Positions 10,771-18,691 of a stretch of 22,672 bases of DNA are shown here, one piece after another. A model generated the notes under the pieces. It was not told where the DNA came from and ran no database searches. It saw only the letters and a program-made list of their open reading frames with translations. The translations under genes and the position numbers were made by a program. This DNA comes from Plantago elongata. Its lineage: Eukaryota; Streptophyta; Magnoliopsida; Lamiales; Plantaginaceae. The stretch lies in contig JAYMSP010002741.1 of NCBI GenBank assembly GCA_036897095.1, forward strand, positions 1 to 22,672. The letters run 5' to 3'. Position 1 is the first letter of the stretch. Every line of letters begins with the position of its first letter.

Positions 10771-11249
10771 CGATGTGTCGAGGCCGATGTTCAATTGAGG
10801 CGTTCGCACTTTAGTATTGTTTGCACGGCCCGAGTGTAATCGAGGGTCCGCGATGTGTCGAGGCCGTTGATCAATTGAGGCGCTTGCACTTTTAGTATTG
10901 TTTGCACGACCCGAGTGTAATCGAGGGTCCGCGATGTGTCGAGGCTGATGTTCAATCGAAGCGCTCACACTTTTAGTATTGTTTGCACAACCCGAGTGTA
11001 ATCGAGGGTCCGTGATGTGTCAAGATTGATTTTCAATCGAAGTGCTCTCACTTTAGTATTCTTTACACGGCCTGAGTGTAATCGAGGGTCCACGATGTGT
11101 CAAGGCTGATGTTCAATCGAAGCGATCGCATTTTATTCTTTGCATGGCCCGAATGTAATCAAGGGTCCGCGATGTGTCGAGGCCGATGTTCAATCGAGTC
11201 ACTCGCACTTTAGTATTCTTTGCACAACCCGAGTGTAATCGAGGGTCCG
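10771..11249. repeat. 80-bp tandem array, six copies
   Basis: Units begin cgatgtgtcgaggccgatgt at 10771, 10851, 10932, 11013, 11093 and 11170 (periods 80, 81, 81, 80, 77) and end cccgagtgtaatcgagggtc + cg. The same 20-bp word occurs once in the LTR at 10303, linking array and LTR. A minus-strand open frame across it (10696-10968) is just the translated repeat. Confidence 0.92.
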
Positions 11250-11461
11250 CGTATCAAAGCTTCATTGACTTGTTCATCTCGAAGGCTAGCTGTACTCGAG
11301 ATACATATTGAAATTGTGTGAAGTATTTTTCTTGTTTCATGATTGAACCTGGAGTATGACTCAAAATGATTCTTCTATTTTGAAGTGATGCTTCGCTTTG
11401 AGGGCCTGGATATTTCTACTATATCATAATAAATTGGAATTTCTCGAAGATAATCTCTCCG

Positions 11462-11596
11462 CGAAGGCTTCGCTTCAATATTGCGGAGAAGAGAGGATCT
11501 CTACTCGAAGGCTCCGCTTCAAACTTGCGGAGAAGAGAGGATCTCTACTTGAAGGCTTCGCTTCAATATTTGCGGAGAAGAGATGATCTCTCCGTG
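11462..11596. repeat. 45-bp tandem array, three copies
   Basis: Units gaaggcttcgcttcaatatt + gcggagaagagaggatctct start at 11462, 11507 and 11551. Single-base changes distinguish the copies. Confidence 0.85.
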
Positions 11597-11652
11597 AGGG
11601 CTATCTTATGTTAATTGGGCGTCGGAATTCACAGACTCGAAATGTCTCGAGT

Positions 11653-11761
11653 AGATGGCATCAAGAATATAATGTGGACCCGACAAAGCTTGAGAAGATG
11701 GCATCGAGAATATAATAGTGGACCCGATAAAGCTTAAGAAGATGGCATAAAGAATATAATA
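11653..11761. repeat. 43/44-bp tandem array, about 2.5 copies
   Basis: Units agatggcatcaagaatataa + tgtggacccgacaaagctt start at 11653, 11696 and 11740; the last is cut short. It is unrelated to the arrays on either side. Confidence 0.85.
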
Positions 11762-11781
11762 GCACTAATGGCATATCACGG

Positions 11782-12610
11782 GGGAGCTTCTTGTTCGTGG
11801 GGAGCTCTTAACTCGAAGAGAGCTCTTCTTGATTGCATGGAGCTTCTAGTTCACGGGGAGCTCTTAACTCGAAGAGAGCTTCTAGCTCGTGGGGAGCTCT
11901 TAGCTCGAAGAGAGATCTTCTTGCTCGCGGGGAGCTCTTTGCTCGAAGAGATCTTCTTAGATTGAAGAGAGCTTCTAGCACGTGGGGAGCTCTTAGCTCG
12001 AAGAGAGATCTTATTGCTCGCAGGGAGCTCTTCTTGCTCGCGGGGAGCTCTTCTTTCTCACGGGCAACTCTTATTCCTCGCGGGGTGCTTCTTAGCTCGA
12101 AGGGAGCTTCTAGCTCACAGGCAACTCTTCTTGCTCGCAGGCAGCTCTTCTTGCTCGCGGGAAGCTCTTAGCTCGAAGAGAGCTTCTTGCTCGCGGGGAG
12201 TACTTAGCTCATAGGGAGCTGTTCTTCCTTGCGGGAGCTTCTAGCTCGTGGGGAGCTCTTTGCTCAAAGGGAGCTCTTCTTGCTTGCGGGAAGCTCTGCT
12301 TCCTCGCAGGGTGCTTCTTAGCTCGAAGGGAGCTTCTAGCACGCAGGGAGCTCTTAGCTCAAAGGGAGCTCTTCTTGCTCGCGGGGAGCTCTTCGCTCGA
12401 AGAGAGCTTCTTGCTCATGGGGAGCTCTTAGCTCGAAGGGAGCTCTTCTTCCTCGCGGAGAGCTTCTTGTTGCTCGCGGGGAGCTCTTCGCTCGAAGAGA
12501 GCTTCTTGCTCACGGGGAGCTCTTAGCTTGAAGGGAGCTCTTCTTCCTCTCAGGGATCTTCTTGTTGCTCGCAGGGAGCTCTTCGCTTAAGGGGACCTCT
12601 TAGCTCAAGA
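11782..12610. repeat. 18/36-bp tandem array rich in GAGCTC, about 23 copies
   Basis: A 36-bp higher-order unit consists of two related 18-bp halves, ggggagctcttagctcgaa and gggagctcttcttgctcgc type. Both halves carry the palindrome GAGCTC. Because 18 and 36 are multiples of three, long reading frames stay open in more than one frame (Leu/Ala/Arg/Glu-rich or Ser-rich); these are by-products, not genes. Confidence 0.92.
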
Positions 12611-13300
12611 TGATCTTTTCTCTCTTGTTGTTCAAAGGTGTGGTTGTTCGAAGATAGCTCCAACACTTAGCTTGAGAATGAGCTACCTGATTTTCTTTTG
12701 GCTCTGTTCTCTGTGGCTCGAAGGGGAGCTCAATGACGGGCCAATTTAGATGATGAGCAACTTCTTTCTCTTGCTCGGAGATGGATGGATTTCCTTTGGC
12801 TCAAATCTCTGTCAGTAGCTCGAGTGATGTAGCGCGGGCTGAGAATGGGCTACACGGCTTGATCATATCAGCTCGATCAAGATGACTTTGAACAGCTGCT
12901 CAAAGGAGATAACACAGGGTTGTTGTAGTTTGAAGAGAATGGCACGGAGCAGTAGTTCGTGAGTTTGCTCATAGCTATCAATACATTAATATCTCAAACT
13001 AGATGTCACAGAGCTTCAGCTTGCAGCTTGCTGGAACATAGCAGAGATTCTACTTGATGGTGAATGAAATTGAGCAATAGTTTGATTGATATAGAGAGCA
13101 GTAACTTGATATTCTGCATCAACAATTTGAAGAACATGGTTCCTTGGTGGAATGGAATCTTGGAAGTAAAGGTAATCGAAGGTAGGCTTCGAGTGTAAGC
13201 CTTGTTGGACTTGGCTTTACAAGCCAGCAAATCATCGTTCGAGGGAAAGGCCGGTCTTCAAATAAGTTAACTTGACTTGTCACCCAACGTTGGCACTGTG
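12611..13300. other. Internal region between the arrays
   Basis: About 690 bp, with no gene supported. It contains loose gctcgaag/agctc echoes of the preceding array up to about 12960, then unique sequence. A minus-strand frame at 13006-13230 has no recognisable domain. Confidence 0.5.
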
Positions 13301-13930
13301 GACAAGCCTATTACTGCTCTTGTTCGAGCCTGAGCACGGCTGCAAGGCCCACGTCTTAGCCCAACCTTGGCGCTGCGGGATCGACCCATCACTGCTCTTG
13401 TTCAAGCAGGGGCACGGTTGTGAGGCCCACGTCTGGGCCCAGCCTTAGCGTTGCGGGATCGGCCCATCACTACTCTTGTTCGAGCACGGGCACATATGTG
13501 AGGTCCACGTCATGGCTCTGCCTTGGCGCTGCGGGATCGGCCCATCACTGCTCTTGTTCGAGCATGGGCAAGGCTGCGAGGCCCACATCCCTGCCCAGCC
13601 TTGACGCTACAGGATTGGCCATCACTGCTCTTGTTCGAGCGCAGGCACGGCTGCGAGGCCCACGTCTTGGCCCAAACTTTGCACTGCTGGATCGGTCCAT
13701 CACTGCTCTTGTTCGAGCACGGGCACGGCTGCGAGGCCCACGTCTTGGCCCAGTCTTGGCGCTGCGGGATCAGCCCTCAATGCCCTTGTTCGAGCACGAG
13801 CATGGCTGCGAGGCCCACGTTTTGGCTCAGCCTTGGCGCTGCGGGATCAGCCTGTTACTGCTCTTGTTCGAGCACGGGCACGACTTCAATACCTTTCCGA
13901 GCGTAGGCATGGCTGGGAAACCTGGCCCAA
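13301..13930. repeat. 78-bp tandem array, about eight copies
   Basis: Units of about 77-78 bp carry atcactgctcttgttcgagc, then ggcacggctgcgaggcccac, then cttggcgctgcgggatcgg. Starts fall at about 13311, 13388, 13466, 13544, 13621, 13699, 13778 and 13856. The period equals 26 codons, so two overlapping plus-strand frames (13420-13959 and 13523-13906) remain open as 26-residue repeats. Confidence 0.92.
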
Positions 13931-14713
13931 CTTGCTCACGACACAGCTTGATTCTTTAAAACCCTACTGCAACCTCCGTTCTTAGTCCACCTTCGAACTT
14001 TGGAGTTTTCTTATACCGAATCACCTCTTCGAACTGACTCTATCATGCTATGATCCGTACCAAGACAATTTCATGGATGACTTATCATCTTAATTCGGGA
14101 TCTTCTATAATATATCTCATAACAAGTCCCCCAAATTCTCAGCCGAGGGTCGTGCATTTCATGTAAAGGTAATGTCTTAGTGAAACCGTCAATTCAACCG
14201 TCGGATTTCCCTGGCGGTGTGATAAAAGGTACTCAACACATGTATCTACAGTGTGGACAGTGGAGTTTGGATTCCGAGTTCCTGAACATGTATGAATGTT
14301 CTTCCGAAGTCAACTATTGTTGTTTATGAGTAGTATGTACATGGGGTAGTGTGGTTGGAGTAGAGGAGCATCGACGCAGATTGGATGATTGGTACAGTGG
14401 GAGGCACGAATGGTGTGGTCGATTAAATCTGCAATCAATTCGACAAATTTCACCTCCGAAAGCTTCCGATTACTGAATATGGTCAATAAGAAAGTGGTTC
14501 TGCTGGTTGAAATGATGGAAGAGCTTTTTTTTCCTGCTTTTTCATGAGCACAGGCGTTGCAATTTTGTCCCATACAGTGAACCATCCATCAGCTTTCTTG
14601 AGCTCTCTCCCTTAATACAATGAATACTAGCTTTGTCTAAGATTTTTCCTCTCCTCTCTTTCTAGTGACCCGAACCAACACAACTCCCAAGGCCATGAAA
14701 TTTTTATCATTTT
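13931..14713. other. Internal region next to the primer binding site
   Basis: Mostly unique sequence where gag would be expected in an autonomous element. The only minus-strand frame of note (14310-14585, 91 codons) shows none of the gag signatures, such as a CCHC knuckle. A third copy of the polypurine-tract/LTR-start module lies at 14106-14139. Confidence 0.55.
14106..14139 (-). other. Third polypurine-tract/LTR-start module, internal
   Basis: Minus-strand GAGAATTTGGGGGACTTG, then TTATGAGATATATTATA, matches the true junction with one change in the TGATGAG start (TTATGAG). It lies about 600 bp from the primer binding site, far from where a polypurine tract is used. Confidence 0.7.
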
Positions 14714-14728
14714 CCACAGACGGCTCCA
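14714..14728 (-). other. Primer binding site of the LTR element
   Basis: Minus-strand TGGAGCCGTCTGTGG stands two bases (TT) after the end of the 5' LTR. It differs by one base from the TGGCGCCGTCTGTGG site common in Tat/Ogre-type plant elements. The site would bind the 3' end of a tRNA to prime minus-strand synthesis. Confidence 0.75.
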
Positions 14729-14904
14729 AATGATGATACATGAATTATCCCATTAATGTAAATGAACTAGAAAAGCATAAAATGAATAATGACACAAGAA
14801 GTTACGTGGTTCGGCAAATGTGCCTACGCCCACGGAAGTAATGAGAAGATCTTATTGAGAGAATTTTATACACATTTACAAGAGCTATTCTAGTGGACTT
14901 AGCC

Positions 14905-15408
14905 TCGCAGGGCTCTACTCGCTCGCAGAGCCCTTCTTATTCGCTCGCAGAGGCCTTCTAGCTCGTACACGCAACTGCCTTCTAGCTCGCATGCGCAACT
15001 ACCTTCTAACTCGCAGGCGCAGCTGCCTTCTAACTCACTCGCAGGAGCCTTCTAGCTCGCAAGCGCAACTGCCTTCTAACTCGCAGGCGCAACTCTCTTC
15101 TAACTCACTCGCAGGAGCCTTCTAGCTCGCAGGCGTAGGATCCTTCTAACTCGTAGGCGCAACTAAATTATAACTTGCAAGCGCAGCTGCCTTCTAACTC
15201 ACTCGCATGAGCCTTCTTTCTAGCTCACATGTGCAATTGCCTTCTAGCTCACAGGTGCAGCTTCCTTCTAACTCGCAGGTGCAATTGCCTTCTATCTCAC
15301 TTCCATGATCCTTCTAGCTCGCAGGCACAACTGCCTTCTAGCTCGCATGCGCAACTGCCTTCTTACTTGCATGTGCAGCTTCTAACTCACTCGCAGGAGC
15401 CTTCTATC
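14905..15408. repeat. Degenerate 22/24-bp minisatellite in the 5' LTR
   Basis: This is the same family of cttctagctcgcaggcgcaa + ctgc units as in the other LTR, with its own gains, losses and changes (for example cttctttctagctc near 15215). Comparing unit order between the two arrays would show turnover since insertion. Confidence 0.9.
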
Positions 15409-15936
15409 TCTAGTGTTCGAAGGCATGCCTTCAAACAAAGGAAGGTATCACGGGAACGTAACTCCTAGAGTTGGTGTTCCGGGCGTGCCTTCGAACAGAG
15501 GCAAGGATCACAGGAGCGTGCCTCCTAACTCTGGTGTTCATGGGCGTGCCTTCAAACTATTGCACGCGCAACGATGACTTAAGGAAGGATTCCTTTGTTA
15601 GTTCGCTTCGGTTGATAATATATCTCATCACATGTTCCCCAAATTCTAACTTATGTTTGCACAAGTAGGAAATTTAGTTAGATCTGTTGTTCGCCTTCGA
15701 TCGACGTACTCGCACGCAGGAATTGATGCCTTTTAAGTTGTGCCCGCCCGAGATTAATTTAATCGAGGGTCTGGGTCTTCTATGTATTAAGACTAAACTT
15801 GGTTAAGTAGCACTGTCGAGGGCAGGGCCTTGAGGATTGTCCTCCCTTGCCTATGCTTCCAAATGCATGTCGTCACATGGTCTTGATGAGACAAACCCCA
15901 ATCGAGGGGACACCTGCCTTCGAACACGCCCGCGTG

Positions 15937-16923
15937 TAGGTCTGAGCAGAAATGAGACCGGACCGAAAAATCGATCCTCAGGCCGGCCCTATACCTACTC
16001 GGTCCGGTCCTCGGGCTTCACTATTTAAATTCTCGGTCCTCGGTCTGATCCTCGGGCTTCACTATTTTAAATTCTCGGTCCTCGGTCCGGCCCGGACCAA
16101 ATACCAACAAACTGCGTGTTGGACCGAGCAGACCGAATTTAAACAATATATACCTGCTTTCCTCCAAAACCCTAGCCCCAAAATCAATCAGCATCATTCA
16201 GTCACCCTTTGAATAAACGGTCTCCACCACCGATGACGCTCTCCACCACCGACGACCGCCTCCCTCCACCACCGACTCCGATGCCTCCCTACATCACCGA
16301 TCTCGACGCCTCCCTCCACGGCTCCACCCCTCCGCCACACCTTTTTTTACTCTGCCCACCTTCACCCCGTCTTCTCTCCTCCGCCCACCTTCACCCCCTC
16401 TGCTCCGCCTCCGCCACCTGCACCCCGTCTACTCTCCTCCATCCACCTTCACCTCCTCTGCTCCACCTCCGCCCACCTTCACCCCGTCACCTCTCCTCCG
16501 CCCACCTTCACCTCCTCTGCTCCGCCTCTGCCCACCTTCACCCCATCTCCTCTCCTCCACCCACCTCCAACCCTCCACCACAATAGCCTCCATCTTCAGA
16601 TTTTCAGATTCGCTCAAATCTCCACCTCCTTTCTTAATTTCTCTTATTACTGATTTCAATATCAATGGAGGTTGATTATCACAATCAGTTGATTTGTCCA
16701 GATTTGAAAAAGAGGCACGCATGTTGGCTTGAATCAGAATTTTCAGTTTTTTATTTTTTTTATTAAATTCGGTTATTGTCGGTCCAGACCCGGACTATAC
16801 CGATTTTTTCGGTTCGGTCTGGTCCTGGACTGAATTAATTTAGGTCCGGGCTTCGGGATGGGAAAATGCCTATAAATCGGTCCATGCCATATCGGTCCGG
16901 GCCTGGACAAATGCTCACATCTA
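15937..16923. mobile_element. Non-autonomous hAT-like element, 987 bp
   Basis: The insertion starts TAGGTCTGAGCA and ends TGCTCACATCTA, imperfect 12-bp inverted termini of the hAT style. It is flanked by cccgcgtg (15929-15936) and ctcgagcg (16924-16931). The uninterrupted LTR reads cccgcgcg here, so both flanks are decayed copies of one 8-bp target duplication, as hAT makes. Subterminal regions are full of ggtccgg and cctcgggcttc motifs, including a 38-bp direct duplication near 16010-16080. The middle (about 16150-16730) has different composition and could be captured host DNA (aaaccctag, then a Ser/Pro-rich frame at 16209-16586). No transposase is encoded. Confidence 0.8.
16369..16565. repeat. 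59-bp tandem repeat inside the hAT-like element
   Basis: Three copies (starts 16369, 16427 and 16486, with a partial fourth at 16545) of a CT-rich unit containing ctctcctccgcccaccttca + cctcctctgctccgcctc. It accounts for the Ser/Pro/Leu-rich frame on the plus strand and the Gly/Arg/Glu-rich frame on the minus strand. Confidence 0.85.
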
Positions 16924-16990
16924 CTCGAGCGTCATCCCTTAATGCGGATTCCATTGCTAGTACAGATTTTAGCCAGAATATATCTCATCA

Positions 16991-17267
16991 TATACTAATA
17001 TAATACTTCAATATAGTGCTATTTTCTTGTATTAAATAAAATACTTTTAGCAATTTTCAATATAGTACTTCAAATTAACCACTATATTATTTTATTAGCC
17101 TAAATATGAATATTAACCTTTTTTCGTTGAGAAGGAAGTAAGAAATATAAAATTTATAAAAAATCTCAAAATTATTAGCAAATGAATTTTTACTTTGCGT
17201 ATTATAATTTTTTTTATTTTTTTCTTTTATAATTCACTTCAAACCTTCCACTCGAGAAAGCTCCAAG
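16991..17267. other. AT-rich flank of the LTR element
   Basis: No gene. Short near-repeats (atacttcaatatagt, caatatagtacttca) are present. It is probably the original target DNA, continuous with 9235 before the insertion. Confidence 0.5.
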
Positions 17268-17385
17268 TTATAATATATATATACATATGTATATACATAT
17301 ACATATATATATATGTATGTATGTATATATATATACATATATATATATGTATGTATGTATATATATATACATATATATATATGTT
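17268..17385. repeat. AT/ATGT microsatellite with a 34-bp higher-order period
   Basis: A run of (TA)n, (TATG)n and (TACA)n motifs; the block gtatgtatgtatatatatat recurs at 17315 and 17349. The plus-strand frame through it (Ile/Tyr-rich) is a by-product. Confidence 0.9.
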
Positions 17386-17859
17386 ATTGCATAGAGCATG
17401 TGCATTTGAATTTAGTTCTATTTTTTCATGATGTTTTATATGTTTTTGTTATTTCATAATGAATGTTTATATTTAAAATATTTATTATTTTTTTAATAGG
17501 GTTATTTGTAATTTTTGTTGGTAAGTTTGAAAATAAAAAAATAGTTATATTGAGTAAATACAAATTATTTGGATCAATTTTATAATAATTTGAAAATTAA
17601 TAATAAAAATGTAGATTGTTTAGATGTTTAAATTAAAGATGTGTTTGACAGAATTTTGAGTTTTGATCTGTTATGTAATTAATTTGTTAAATCTGTTCTA
17701 ATTTTATTGTTAGATTTAAAGGGACGAATTTATAATCAGAATATTTTATAGGTGGATCAAATGAAATTCGTCCCTTTAATTTACATCATCAACTACTCCT
17801 AAAAAACATTAAAAAGTAATTTAGACAATTAAATTAAATGCCAATAAAGTTATAACAAA
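17386..17859. other. AT-rich intergenic stretch
   Basis: No gene seen. The only structure is the perfect inverted repeat at 17716-17779. Confidence 0.5.
17716..17779. repeat. Perfect 16-bp inverted repeat, 32-nt loop
   Basis: ttaaagggacgaattt (17716-17731) is followed by its exact reverse complement at 17764-17779. It could form a hairpin; it is too small for a recognised MITE and has no clear flanking duplication. Confidence 0.75.
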
Positions 17860-17945
17860 TGATCGCACCTCATCGGTTGGTAATATAATTTTTCCAGTCT
17901 ATTAGTCGGTGGTTCGTATTACACTTTTCGTTAATAAAAAAGATT
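17860..17945 (+). mobile_element. Possible tRNA-derived SINE remnant
   Basis: A box-A-like stretch (tcatcggttggtaat, about 17872) and a box-B-like stretch (gtcggtggttcgtatta, about 17905) are spaced as in a Pol III internal promoter, and an A-rich tail (cgttaataaaaaag) follows. Box B lacks the full GGTTCGANNCC. The match is degenerate, so this is tentative. Confidence 0.4.
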
Positions 17946-17979
17946 ATCAATAATGTTATAAAGTAATCTCCATATGCTC

Positions 17980-18269
17980 TATAACGACCCGCCCTCTTGT
18001 GGGTTGGCGCGATTACTCATGGACAACTCTCGGGGTGATATGTTGGTCCCACTATACTAACACAAATACTTTCTCATGCACTTTGACCTTACTTGTGCGT
18101 GAATTGGGAGACATCTCAGTGGATCACCCATCCTAAGATTGTTCCAGGACAAACACGCTTAAGTCTGAAGTTTTCTTAGCCAAAAAGAAAGGTGCACCTT
18201 GTTGATATAATTAGCATTCTCAACTACTTTAAGCTTTATGGATCTGAATTGAAATTTTAGGACGTTACA
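17980..18269 (-). mobile_element. Solo LTR of a Cassandra-type TRIM (about 290 bp)
   Basis: Read on the minus strand it begins TGTAACGTCCTAAAATTTCA, continues with CATAAAGCTTAAAGTAGTTG, then a 5S rRNA-like block, and ends GGGCGGGTCGTTATA (originally probably ...GTTACA). This order and the 5S-derived segment are the hallmark of Cassandra, a short non-autonomous LTR element widespread in plants. Only one LTR is present, with no internal region or second LTR, so it is a solo LTR. No target duplication is clear (flanks tgctc / aaata). Confidence 0.8.
18112..18162 (-). promoter_or_regulatory. 5S rRNA-like segment with Pol III promoter boxes, inside the Cassandra LTR
   Basis: The minus strand reads TTAAGCGTGTTTGTCCTGGA, then CTTAGGATGGGTGATCCACT, then GAGATG. 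This parallels the 3' half of plant 5S rRNA: box A (AAGCGTGCTTGG), intermediate element (AGGATGGG) and box C (GTGACCTCCTGGGAAG). It is not a 5S gene, since the 5' half is missing and the boxes carry changes. Confidence 0.75.
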
Positions 18270-18685
18270 AAATATCTCTTACTATGTTATTATTTTCATA
18301 CTTTATTAATTACTAATTTTTTTTTTAATTTTTTACTGGTGGTACACGCTTATCCAACTAATACAGACGAGCATCGTTGGACTCTTTTTTAGGGTTGTCT
18401 CTCCCAATAAGTTTAACTACTTTATTTAATGTGTTTTCTATTTTAACATCATCTCTTATAATTTAATCAATTTTATTTAAAATGTATGTTCGGATTATGC
18501 GAGCAATTATAGTTATTACGATTTAAAAGTATTTTTATTTATAATTTTATTAATTTTTTATCATAATATTTTAATAATAATAGTTTATAAGTTGAGTGGT
18601 CAAGATCAAACCAACGTGACTTGTAAAACAAATCTAGTAGTAAATTCTACCTACCATATTTTCAAAAGTTTGTGTACAGAAACAA
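18270..18685. other. AT-rich stretch, intron side of the BAHD exon
   Basis: No exon recognised. A T-run at about 18315-18335 followed by gtggtacacgcttatccaac could be the poly(A) end of a short minus-strand retroposon; too weak to call. Confidence 0.4.
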
Positions 18686-18691
18686 ACTTAC
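18686..18691 (-). other. Splice donor of the BAHD exon
   Basis: CAG|GTAAGT on the minus strand is a consensus plant 5' splice site at exactly the point where BAHD similarity stops; the remaining nine codons read into the intron. Confidence 0.85.

Larger units (their letters stand above)
9236..16990 (-). mobile_element. Non-autonomous, array-rich LTR retrotransposon derivative, complete
   Basis: Two long direct repeats (9236-10544 and 14731-16990) start at exactly the same base, TGATGATACATG, and stop at the same ...TATATCTCATCA; beyond these points they diverge. TGATGA/TCATCA are inverted termini. Read on the minus strand, the 5' LTR (14731-16990) is followed by TTTGGAGCCGTCTGTGG, a primer binding site of the TGGCGCCGTCTGTGG kind used by Tat/Ogre-like elements. 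The 3' LTR is preceded by the polypurine tract AATTTGGGGGACTTA. The LTR motif GGACGTAGGCACAT...CCACGTAA is common in such plant LTRs. The 4.19-kb interior encodes no gag, protease, RT or integrase and is mostly tandem arrays. The flanks (catat | tatac) do not give a clean 5-bp duplication. In one 145-bp stretch the LTRs differ at about 6-7% by eye, suggesting an old insertion. Confidence 0.85.
14731..16990 (-). repeat. 5' LTR, interrupted by a hAT-like element and lacking its TATA box
   Basis: It corresponds base for base to 9236-10544 apart from point changes, a deletion of about 60 bp near 14870 that removes the TATA box, and the 987-bp insertion at 15937-16923 with its 8-bp duplication. 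Without these it would be about 1.27 kb. It repeats the 24-bp array (14905-15408), the duplicated polypurine module (about 15616-15646) and the final ...TATATCTCATCA at 16990. Confidence 0.85.

Noticed and set aside
10696-10968. 90-codon minus-strand frame with an internal repeat
   Set aside because: It is only the 80-bp tandem array read in a frame that happens to stay open for three units.
11768-12526. Several overlapping plus-strand frames rich in Leu, Ser, Arg and Glu
   Set aside because: They come from the 18/36-bp array, whose unit length is a multiple of three; different frames are open over the same units and no domain is seen.
9478-13930. Resemblance of the arrays to a CRISPR locus
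   Set aside because: Units are contiguous and diverged, with no unique spacers of constant length, and the context is a plant LTR element.
17195-17431. 78-codon Ile/Tyr-rich frame
   Set aside because: It is produced by the AT/ATGT microsatellite.
18112-18162. A 5S rRNA gene on the minus strand
   Set aside because: Only the 3' half resembles 5S and it sits inside a Cassandra LTR; the 5' half of 5S is missing.
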